A stretch of 64,000 nt of DNA from Rostratula benghalensis (lineage: Eukaryota > Chordata > Aves > Charadriiformes > Rostratulidae): assembly GCA_013399305.1 (NCBI GenBank), contig VXAI01000046.1:3596731-3660730 (forward strand), given 5' to 3'. The position numbers and the translations under genes were made by a program. Shown here in pieces: positions 41,051 through 51,661 of the stretch. The notes below the pieces were generated by a model. The model was not told the origin of the DNA. It did no database searches and was given only the letters and a program-made list of their open reading frames with translations. Within the stretch, counting starts at the first letter, position 1. The number at the start of each line of letters is the position of its first letter.

Positions 41051-41324
41051 TCCCTGCTTCCGGCCCAGCGCCGCCTGAGGGGACCAGCGGCCCTCGTCCC
41101 TCCCCCCCCCCGCCCCNNNNNNNNNNNNNNNNNNNNNNNNNNNNNNNNNNNNNNNNNNNNNNNNNNNNNNNNNNNNNNNNNTCCCTGCTTCCGGCCCAGC
41201 GCCGCCTGAGGGGACCAGCGGCCCTCGTCCCTCCCCCCCCCCCGCCCCTCACAGCCCTGGGGGGAGCCGGGGAGATCCCGCTTCCCGCCCAGCGCCGCCT
41301 GAGGCGATCCACGGCCTTCGCCCA
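41051..41324. repeat. GC-rich tandem repeat, about 66-bp unit, broken by an assembly gap
   Basis: A unit starting TCCCTGCTTCCGGCCCAGCG and ending in a poly-C run plus GCCCC occurs at 41051-41116 and, nearly identical, at 41182-41248. A diverged copy begins at about 41276 (CGCTTCCCGCCCAGCGCCGC). The two near-identical copies flank 65 N, almost exactly one unit length. Confidence 0.85.
41117..41181. other. Assembly gap (65 N)
   Basis: The gap lies inside the GC-rich tandem repeat. Its length is about one repeat unit, which suggests it stands for one further copy or for a collapsed array. Confidence 0.95.
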
Positions 41325-42265
41325 CTTTCTCTTCTTGCCCAGGGGCGGTCGAGTCCGGGGGTGCAGGTCAGTCCCGGCGGGCACCCGGCTAAGGCGCACT
41401 TCCCGGGCTGTGAGGATACCGGGGGAGGCGGCGGCCCCCCTTTCAGGGGCAGAGGTGAGCGCGCTGGGGCAGGCAGGCGGGGCCGTTACCGCACGTCTGT
41501 TAAAGACTTTCTGGCACAAACCCCGGCGTTTTCCGCGTACAGGCTGGGTACCGGCATCCGAGCCCAGCCTCCAGCAAGGCGGGAGGGGGCCGGCCGCCTC
41601 AGGGACGCTGCCGAGGAAGGGGCCGGCGCTGGGCCGCCCCGCCCTGCCCTGCCGGCCGGCTGAGGGGTGAGGCGGCGACCGGGCCGCACCAGGCCGGGCC
41701 TTGGACGTGTTTCCTTGAGGCTGGGCTGCTGCATTCCCGTAAGCAGCCGGTGCCGTCCCTAAGGGTAGGGCGTATTTGTGACATGATGATGGGCCAGCCT
41801 CCTCAGACGTTTTTTTCGGGCCCCTATCGGGGCACCCCGTTCCCTCCGGCTGAGGGTGCTTGGCTCCGGGCACATGTCCCTACAAAGCTAGCCCCAGCGT
41901 GGGGCCAAGCGCTGTGGACGGCAGGTACAGAGTGTGCCATCAGCACTGTTGTGCTGTAGTGCTTAGGGGTTAAAAAAAGGGTAAAAATTCCGTGGTGGTG
42001 ACGGCTTTGGTTCCTCCTGGGGCTTTCCTGAGGACCCTACCAAGGCCGGGTTCCAATAGGGGAAGAGTGGGTGGTGAGGGCCCTGGGCGCAGGTGTGCAC
42101 AACCCTGGCCTGGCCTTTGCCCCCCCCCCCCCCGGGCTGTCATGTCCCGCAGAGGGGGCCAGGTTGGCCCACCCGGGGAAGGCCTGGCCCCTAGCCTCAT
42201 GCTAGCTAGCAGGGGCCCTTTCCAGCTTCCATGTTTAGGCAGGCCTTCTGTTCTCACACGCACTT

Positions 42266-45200
42266 GAAATTAAAGTTGTAATTTCTATTTCAATGCCTAG
42301 CAGGTATTCCTAAGAACCACAGCTATGGTAGGAAACAGACTGTATCAAAAGTGTTTTTAGATGCTGGTCCTGCTTTTCTGTATTTTCTCACGCAGTAATT
42401 AGGCTAGTCCTTCCTCTTTCAGTAGTAATGTAGTTTGCATAAATGGGTAGAGTTATTTAACAGTTTTTTTAGCTGCCCTGTCCACATCAGAGATGAAATT
42501 GCTAGTTTAATTTTTCTTAAAAAGTAATTTCTTGTCATGGGAAATGCACTCGTCTTTAGAATGTATTTCTTTTGTGGTATTCACTGTGCAATTTTAACCA
42601 ATTTATTTGCCTCATAGAGATTGTTATTAGAAATTTCAGATGCTAGTGGGAAATGCAATATGAATAACACTTCTTTTGTTCCCTCCCCCATCTTTGACTC
42701 AAGGGCTTTCGTCTGCTGGTCTCCCTGCTGCTTTCTTCTCACGTGTGGTTTGTTGCTCTGCAAACTGGCGGTAGCCATTAATCATCAGTATGGAAAAATG
42801 TGCTACTCTTTGGAGTGGTGTTCTCTGTTCTGCTCCAGGAACTATTCCAATATACCTACGGTAGACTTTTGAAGTAAGTCACATGATATTTCCCATTTAC
42901 TAGAGATTCCTTAAATGTGGAAGCTGACAGTATTCAATACTGGCAGTTCTCTTGTGGCAATATACTTTCTCAAGAGTTAGGTTTAGCAGTAGAAAATAAA
43001 ATTATTGTAGTTTTAAAGCGAATAATAAAAGTTAGGAACTTTAATTTTTAAATTTGAGTCTATGATGCAAATTGGACATCTAGCACAGCTAATAGGGTTA
43101 AACCCTACTAATTAACCCTTGGATTTTATTCCATAGTAGGGGCCACGTCTTGGAAAGAACGAATTTAAACCAAAGTAGTCTATATTTCATTTATCACAGC
43201 TCTCCATTGCAAGTTAGTATTAGTTAGAGCAAACTGCCTTTCAACCATATACTTGGAAGTTTTCATGAGTTATTGTTGTTACTGCTGCCAGTTTTCTTCA
43301 ACTTATGACACTATAGCTCTTTCTGTAAAGATCAAAGAGATTAAATGATAATAAACTTTCCAAACTGCATTTTGCTTAAGGATATAGAATGAAATATTTA
43401 ATTTGACCTTGAAAAGTTTTTTTCTTCCCTTTATTTAAATTATATCCAAATAAGAGCACAAAATTAATAAAGTCAGGTAAGTTTTCTGAGAAGTGGGTTG
43501 CAGTGTCATATGGTAGCCTTTGATGTCATGATGTGTTGCCTTTAGACTGCTACATACAACATCAGATGAGTGATTACAGTTGAGTGCAAAAGCAACAGCT
43601 TGCTACACTGACCTGGAATTGCATGCATAGCATTCTGCCATGCTTACCTTAGCCTGCCATTACCATTTTATGACAGAAATGTAATGTTTAGTAATTCAAG
43701 CAGTAAATGTCCATTCTGGGTAGCTTCTTATGATTCACGTAGTAAGTACAAAACGATGATGAGGTTGGTTTTGCCTTTATCTTTCAATACATTAATTTCC
43801 AATGTTAAACCAAGAGAAAAAGATTTTACTTCTATTTTCAGTTTCCAAATAATAAGTGAAAACTTTGATGTGTGTTCTAAAAATCTTTCTAAAATCTGGC
43901 TTTGGGGAGAAGGTGACCAATGCTGATTCTGATTAGTGTATATTTCAGCATACCAATGAATTAGATACCTGATTGCATCGGACTTTTGGCAGATATATGT
44001 GCATGCCTTGTGTGGAGACATGATTGTGTCTAGAGAATGCAAAGAAGCACAAAGTCAGTCAGAGTGCCTACAGCATTTTTGTGTGACCAAGGTGAAGAAT
44101 TGACCATCTATGTGTGTTTACCATAGTTAGAGTATTTTAAATCATACCATCTCTTAATAAAATTGCTCTGTGCTTCTGATTTTTGGTTGGTCACCAGAGA
44201 CACACCCCCAATACCCTGATTATATACTACCACGCTCACTAGTTTCACTAATTCAAGATCTAAAGGTTTGTGCTCCTTGCATTTTTAAAGGAGATGTCAG
44301 ATGCTTAAGTGCCTCTTGAAAGACTACAACAAGTCTGACATTCTTGGTCTAGAGCAGTGGTTTCCAGCAAGGGCACTCAACTGCACCTGCAGAGGTTCAC
44401 CTACATCGAAAGCAAGGTTTAGGGCACAAGAAAGTTTTCCTGTGAAATTTTCTGCTACTTTATTTTGAGACATGCAGTGTCCTAAAATTTAAATGTTAGT
44501 GAATTCCCTTAACTTAAATACAAAATGCCATAATAGTTTGTCCTAAAGAGCCATATTTGTTCATGTATTCTCTTTGAATTATTTTCATGCCTTTTCCTTC
44601 AGGATATTAATACAAAATTTTAGAATCAGAAGATACTCTAACAAGTCTTTTCCTTATTTTGATGTTTTTTTTATGACTGGAAAGTGTTTTAGTCCTAGGA
44701 CTGTATCTGTAGCCAAGGTTGGAAAAATCATCATTTCAAATGGGTGTTTGTGGATTTCCGTTACATTTGACTCCATGATGGTTAAAAAGTGACAAATTTT
44801 AATAAATTAAATATATACATACACACATCGTATGTAAAGTATATATTATATAAAACATATTAGATATGTTTATTTATATGTTATACATTATTTTGTTTAT
44901 ATTATATGAAAATATATATAATATCCCCACGTACTTGCCAGTACATTTTTTTAAAAATCACATTTTGAAAATTACACAGGTTTTTGTAAAAGTTCAAGCT
45001 AGCTCTGCAGGTGCTCTCAAAAGACTGATTACAAGAGTCCCATTGACTGTATGTCAGCTGAAAACCATTCTTGCAGGCAGAAATTTCAGCTTAAACTCAT
45101 TTCAGTTTTGAAAGAGGAAGGGCAGTCTGTTCAAATGCATGTTTCTGTGCTCTGCTAAAGCTAAAATAGGTATCTGTGGCAAAGTTGGTTCAGAGAAATA

Positions 45201-48200
45201 GAGAAATAATTTGATCTGGACCAGCTGCATATGTTGAGGTTAATGGATAAAATTGTCTGACTCAGTGCTTGTTCTACCTGGAAAGGATTTTATCTGTATG
45301 TTCTTGGAATATAGGCCATACCTGCAGTAGCTTGTAGTAGCTTGCTCTTCCGTGATTTCCCTGATGCACATTTTTTTCACTTGTTCTTGCTGAAAATTGC
45401 AGCAGTACGGAGCAATGCCAGGCCAGCTCTCCTGTCTGTTGCTTTTCTTAACAGAAAACCTGTCACAATAAACAGTTAACCTTTTTTAATCTTGTTTTAA
45501 CTAGGAATAGGTAGTGTTCTTTGCCCTGCCATAGAGCTGGTAAGTGAGATACCTGCAGAGCTGCAGATCACTGTAATGTTCTTCACAGAGTAGTTTCAGT
45601 TTCTCAGTATGTAAAACAGATAATTCTCTGGTGCTCCAATCAACCTGTCCCATTTTTAGGGTGGGATACCCTAGAAATTTAAAGTGATGGGGTTTCGGTG
45701 GGGTAGAATAAAAGAGAAAACATTGAAAAATGTCTGTGGAGTAGAGACTCTTCACTGTGCAACCTCCTTCACTCTTTCACTTTTTGTATACCACATTTCC
45801 GAAAGCAAAAGCCCTCCCTGATAGTTCTCCAGAGGCCATATGACGACTTCTTGAGAAAAAGATGTGAGCTTTTTTTCAACATATTCCTCTAAGAAAAGAA
45901 CAGAGGAAAAAATATTAAAAGTAGCAAAAATTCTGCTTTTGTCTGTATTTTTCTAGTGGATTAATTCCTAAAAGATTTTATAAAAGGTATGCAATCTGTA
46001 CAGAAGCAGATAAAGTTTAGTCCTGTAAAAAGTAGCTGGCAGCTTTTGGGCAACCTGCTGGAAATGGGAATGGTTGAATGAATACTTGTAGGATCATGAT
46101 GCCTGTGCGAGTATGATGTGTTGTTACTGACTGAAGAGAAGGGGCTGCTGCATTACTTGATTTTATCAGTTAGGAGTTACAGGAGATACATCTAAAGTTA
46201 ATTGATTTTTATGAATACATTTTGATGACTATGTGTGTTATCATTAATTAATAGAAAACTCCTTAATAAACTGTTTTTGCCATTGCTTAAAAAGCATTTG
46301 GCTTTCCCAGGAAGATACTTGAGTCAGTAGTATGTGACTATTATATTTATATTGTATGTGCCTCCAAAAATATTATAATATATGGAAAACTGTATAGGTA
46401 CCTAGTTTGGAAGAAAAATAATCCTTGAGTAATAACACTTGACTTTCAATTCCTTTTTCCATAGTAAGTATTCCAGCATTCATGTTTATTTTTACATTTC
46501 CTTTTCCTATTGTTTCCAAACTTGAATGTGTGGTGTTCAGAGGAAGTAAAAGTGTCAACTTTCCTGGCTTGATTTTCTTGTCTCTAAGTCACTAGATGGT
46601 GCCATTTCACTTCTCTGGAGTCAGAAACTGCCTTGCATACTATTTTTAGTAACAGGTGTTAATTATGAATTTTAAAGAAAAAAAATTAATTGGATGTCTG
46701 AGTTCTTTTTTTTTTTTGAATTATTGCTTTTTTTCTGAGACTATGTAATATATATTTCTCAGATAAAATGAGTGTATTAGTGACAATATGCAAAATTTCT
46801 AAGCTCTATTCTTTTAAATTGCCATGAACTTCTACTTTTACATTTGTTTACGTATATTTTACTGACTGTGATAATGAACTTCTTTCTAACTTTGTGAAGA
46901 CCTAAGCCCATACTAAAGCCGATTGCTAGAGAAATGGGTACTTTGGCATATTCTGGTGCTGGGCACTCTCTTCATGTCAGCCTGCGCTCATCTTGGCAGT
47001 TGGGTACACCCACTTCAAGTGTTGTACAGCCACACGAGGCCATCCAGCAGCCATTGGTGTTTTTTCATCCACTGTGAAGATTGAACATGATGGGAAATTT
47101 TGTGTGTGTGTTACAAGGTCTTCTGTTTGCTTTTGTTGGGCTTAATTAAAGTACAGGAAATTTGAAATCTGTCTGTAAACATTTACTTATTGAGTGGGCA
47201 GCCAAAACTGAAATAAGTGTCGGAGTTTACTTTTCTGTAATGTTCCTGATTATCTGGCGTTTTTTAAATGTAGAGCATATAATTATTACCTTCTTTTGAA
47301 GAGGTCTGTTGTGTAGGTTAACCTCCAGTTTGCATTTTCTAGTGATGAAGAAAGATGTTTGATTTTTTTTTAAGTAGAAGGAAACCAAGGAAAATAAAAT
47401 TTGGTGAAAGTGTTAATAACATTTAAATATTCTTTGTAAGGTAGCAATAGAACTTTTTGAATTTCTGTCCCCCAACCTGTATTTGTGGTTAAACCCCCAC
47501 ATACCACAATTATGTCATAAACTGATTTTTCAAAATACATTCAATATGTAAGAAAAAACTATTTTGCAGCTTCCTTTTAGAATTTCAGAAGGTTTGGTTA
47601 CTTCTAAATAATAAAAAAGCAATGGTTGGCAGTGGGGCTGGTGTTCTGGGACACTTGATGGCATGGGGTCTCGTTTGTTTGCCACTTTCATTTCTTTAAG
47701 GTCTTGACAGTAAGAGAAGTGGAAAGTGGGGCTGATTATCAGGCTACTGTAAAATGAGCAGAGGTACAAACTGGTGATTTATTTGTAGTGTGAAAGTTGA
47801 GGGGGAAGTTCCACCCAGCAGTTGTCCAGTCCTGGGTATCCTGCTACCCAGCCACAGGATATAATTCATTTTCCTATGTATCTTTGTAGTTGATGTGTTT
47901 TTTCAGCTTGGGGTTACTGGATCTGCTGATCCTGAGCCCTGCAATGGATGAAGCTCTGGGACAGCCAGCTGCAGCGAAACACTGCTTATTACAGGAATCT
48001 GTGTTTTTTGAAAGCTCTAATTTCTTTGAAATGACACCTCCCCAGCTGTTTGACACCAATCATCTCATGTAAAGAACTCTGGACATTACTTATATTCCTA
48101 CAATTTGCTTGAACTGTGTTTACTTTTGCAGACTTCCCTGCATCCTCACCATGAAGTGCCATCCTGTATTACCCTGATCATCATGAAGACTTAGACTTTC

Positions 48201-50319
48201 TTCACTGCAGATGACCCCCTTCAAACTGCAGTGCTGCCTGCTATGCAGGTACAGTGACTTCCTTTTAGCTCATGAGCATCCTGTATAGTGTCTAATATCC
48301 TCTATTATCTTTCTATACACTTAGAGCAACTGATGCCTTTGTGGATTTCAGGGGAGAAATAAAAAGTGTACTTCATAATTTGTTTTTTTGTTAGGCAGCT
48401 CTTTGAAATGCGTAATTCAGACCTCCTCACAGATACCACACATGTGAGGACGTAGCAGTTCAGCTGTTGCTTTCTGCAGTAATAAGACAGATGATTCAAT
48501 ATTAAATTTATATGTTTGACTATGGGTAACAGATTTAAAGTTGAGGACTAGTTCTTAAAGTTAGATTAGAATTAATGAAATGAAAATTTGACTTGAACAC
48601 AGTAAGCTTGGCAATAGCAAACCAGATTCATTTTCTTCCACTGTTGTAGATGAAGTCAAGAAGGCTTTTTTTTAAGCTTCTATATTTAATACAATTTTTC
48701 AGAAGTTAAAATTTGCTTTTGTTGGGCATTAACTTTTAGGTGTATATATTAAAAGTAATCTTTCGGGGGTTGTTTTTGTACATTAGATGGGATACATGCA
48801 CAATGTTTTGTGACTCAATGCTTCCTGAGCAAATTTTGAAATACCCTTAGTTGTGTGAGATGTGCTGTACACTGTTCATGTAAAAATAAGTTATTTATCA
48901 CGACCCCACTCTACATGTCCATGTCTTTTAGCAGAATAGTATTGTGTCCAGTTTAGACAAAGTTGGACCAATCTGATATATAAACTATGATAGGATGCCC
49001 TGAGAGAAGTTTTTCTTGCTGAAGAAAAAAAAAAAGAAAACCTGGTAGCTGCTATTTTGATAACCTCTTCCTGAGAGGAGAAATTCTTGACCTAACCAGG
49101 AAGTAAGGCAGTCAGTAAAGCACCTCTGTGAGGATATTCGTATTTGCTTACAGGAAGTGAATACTCTTGAGTTTGGACTTGAGATTATAGAGTCACGTTA
49201 TGGGTGCATTGTAACACAAAGCAATGGTTTTCTTTATATCACAAGGAAATGGAAGTGAGAGCCCTACACCCCTTGTGGCATCTCTTTCACTTCTTCTCTG
49301 ACTTAAGTTATTTAGGCTTCATTTCTGCTATTGGAGCATCAAAAAAGGGTCAGTCATTCAATTTAAAAAGGTGTGAATTGTGATTTTTGTAAATTGATTT
49401 AATTTAATATGGCAGCACGTTCACTACATCTGTCTTTCTGATCATGCTTGTTTTCTCCAGACATCTGAAATGTGCGTGGAATAATGACAAAAAAAAGGTT
49501 CTGGAAAGTATTAATGTGATACTTGAATAGGTTTATTAAATGATAGTGGCTAAAGAGCCCAGAAAACATACGGGTTTAGATTCTTTCAGCTCAAGCATCA
49601 CTGGCAGTGCAAACCAGTAATACAGTATTAAGCAAAACCAGAAATTCCCATGTGCTAGTGTTTTCAAAGGCAGCATGGATTTTATAGGAGGACTTCATGT
49701 ATTTGGAGAGTGTTACAAGTGGGAGTAGCGGGAACATGATTTGTGTGAATCCCTCTTCAGTTTGTTATTTTGCTGAAGAAGATATTTTTTGCCTAATGTG
49801 TAATTTGTAATGTGAGACTTTTCCTCACAGTAAGCATATGGTACTTGACTGAGGTTTTTGTGCTGCTTTTTACAGATGCCAAGGGTATTGCACACAAAAG
49901 AGAGTAATTGATCAACGTTTCGAATCAGCTCAGCTCAAGATTTAAATAGTAATTAAAATGTTACTCTTCTAGAAGAAAGAAGAGAAGCTATACAGGTGTC
50001 TTTAAATACCTGTATTCAAAGAGTAAGTAATGTTCCCCATAGCACACAAATGCTGCTGTTTCAATAACTTCAAATATTTCAGCAAGATGATCTTTACATG
50101 CTTGTTTACGTGAGATAAAACTGCTGGCAAATGCAATGTACTTCGTTGTTCAGATTACGCTTCTAAATTTCAAGTAGGTATTAATAAGTTATTTCTTCTT
50201 TCACTCACAAGCTTGCTTTTGACATCAAACAATTTTCTTGGAGGTGGAAGGCTAAGAATCTAAAACATAAGTATGCATCTGCCATCTCTAAAGGGGAAAA
50301 CGCATGCAGCAAGAAGGTC
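42266..50319. other. Intergenic DNA between the orphan CpG island and CA12
   Basis: AT-rich unique sequence, including a very AT-rich low-complexity stretch at 44797-44935. I looked for Aph-1 family exons (transmembrane segments, GIMSG and NLASAF-type motifs) and other splice-flanked exons and recognised none. A CAGTGGTTTCC motif at about 44357 faintly resembles an ancient hAT transposon end. The right part may belong to the CA12 3' UTR. Confidence 0.5.
44797..44935. repeat. AT-rich low-complexity / TA-TATA simple repeat
   Basis: Interspersed TATATA, ATACATACACAC and TTATATTATAT runs with hardly any G or C. It is probably a decayed microsatellite. Confidence 0.7.
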
Positions 50320-50325
50320 TTTATT
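50320..50325 (-). terminator. CA12: Candidate CA12 polyadenylation signal
   Basis: AATAAA on the minus strand, about 1.25 kb past the CA12 stop. Another minus-strand AATAAA is at 49532-49537. The real 3' end is undetermined. Confidence 0.35.
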
Positions 50326-51576
50326 TCAAACCACAAATGGGGTGGCAGTGCTACTGAATGTAAAATGGATCAAAGTATAAAGTTCAGACTGGAATTTCCC
50401 TAGGTAGGAGTGTTTAGCAGCGTTCAGACCTGAAATAATTTTAGGCATAAATCAGTGCTTGATCACTTCCTGCCTGTGTTACTGAAGCACAAGCATTTCA
50501 GACCTTCACTTTAGATGTCAAATTCAAGAGGAGTTCTATATACATCTGGGGCTACCCTGGATTTCACATTGTTTTCAGTGGAAGCAGAGTTAGGTTTATG
50601 CCTCTCACTTTCAAAAATGCATAAGACCCAAAAGTATCTAGTTTATGAGATTAGAAAAAATAATTTTGATTGCTTTCTAATACTTAAATCACTAAATTCA
50701 GAGAACTCAATCAGTGAAACCATCTACTATATAATTTCAATTGTATGTTGAAAATACATATATAGATACCATAAAATCAATCAAGATTTTAGGATTAAAT
50801 GGCAAGTCTGCTTAAAAGCAGTAGCAACTGCATTATCTCCACAGCATTCATACACATACTATAAGAAAGATCAGGATAATAAGACAAGATGATTCTCTAA
50901 TTCCAATGACAGAGGCTGACCTCCATAACAGATTTGTGAGGCTGTGTAATAAGTGGACAGTGAGCAGCCCCTCTAGCAGTAGTATTTTTTCAGCACTGAG
51001 TCCCTGGGCTTGAACCCCATTAACAATCCATGTGGCTCTTGTCGCATTTACAATTTTCCTCTAATATTTCTATTAAAAGCCACTGGTGAATCTACTGGCA
51101 TCATTTGCTGTGTTTTTAAAACCCGCATCTGCTGTATAACCTAGTTCCAATTCTGATCTCAAATATACATTGCTCTTTACCTTGTTTATATTCATGGTGC
51201 TAAACCCAATTCCTTGATTGGAAAAGGGGGAAAGTGCTTGCAGCTTGTTAAGTTCAGATTTGAATACCTGTGGGAAAATCTGTGCTAAATAAACCATAAA
51301 ATTGGAGTTTAGGATTAACTGTAAAATCAATTAAAAGACCCAGACTCAGTAAGCAGCAAACATGAAAAGAATGTGGTGAGGAATTTAGCTCAGGAATATT
51401 CACTGATCATATCTCCCTGGAAAGCAAGAGAACAAGGGCTACAGAAAACATTTGGCTGCTATGTTTTCAGAACACTCTTGAGGCTTATCATTAGCCAAGA
51501 AAAAGCGATGTGTCCCAGCAATGCAAAATAAATCAGTGCAATGAAAGAAACAGGGTTGTTGTCACAGAGCAGGGCA

Positions 51577-51661
51577 TCAAAGTTTGGAGATGTCTTCGTC
51601 CTCCTTGTATGTGCTTGGCTTGTAGATAACGCCTCTGTTGTCTTCACTTCCCTTTTTGCAA
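51577..51661 (-). CDS. CA12: CA12 last coding exon, cytoplasmic tail and stop
   Basis: The exon has 85 nt of coding sequence including TGA at 51579-51577. The acceptor is ATTTTAG (51668-51662). With the previous AG it gives Ser, then [19 protein letters not shown] and EDEDISKL. It is homologous to human KKGDNKGVIYKP. A longer open frame overlapping it (51459-51647) is in a different frame and is not used. Confidence 0.93.

Larger units (their letters stand above)
41010..42265. promoter_or_regulatory. Orphan CpG island
   Basis: A second strongly CpG-rich block of about 1.2 kb lies about 6.7 kb beyond the RAB8B stop and about 9.3 kb from the CA12 stop. It contains a GC-rich tandem repeat, a 65-N gap and poly-C runs (14 C at 42120-42133). 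Human APH1B sits between RAB8B and CA12, so this island could be its promoter or that of an unannotated transcript, but no APH1 N-terminal exon could be read on either strand. The long minus-strand frame through the gap (40944-41873) is low-complexity Gly/Arg/Pro and is not supported as protein. Confidence 0.65.

Noticed and set aside
40944..41873. 309-codon minus-strand open frame across the CpG island
   Set aside because: It crosses the N gap and a tandem repeat, is low-complexity Gly/Arg/Pro/Ala, and shows no domain. Long GC-rich frames are expected by chance in CpG islands.
44350..44375. AGAGCAGTGGTTTCC, resembling a hAT transposon end
   Set aside because: Single short match, no opposing inverted repeat or flanking 8-bp duplication located.
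51459..51647. 62-codon minus-strand frame overlapping the CA12 last exon
   Set aside because: The splice phase from the TM exon selects a different frame, which gives the CA XII tail [13 protein letters not shown] and an earlier stop.
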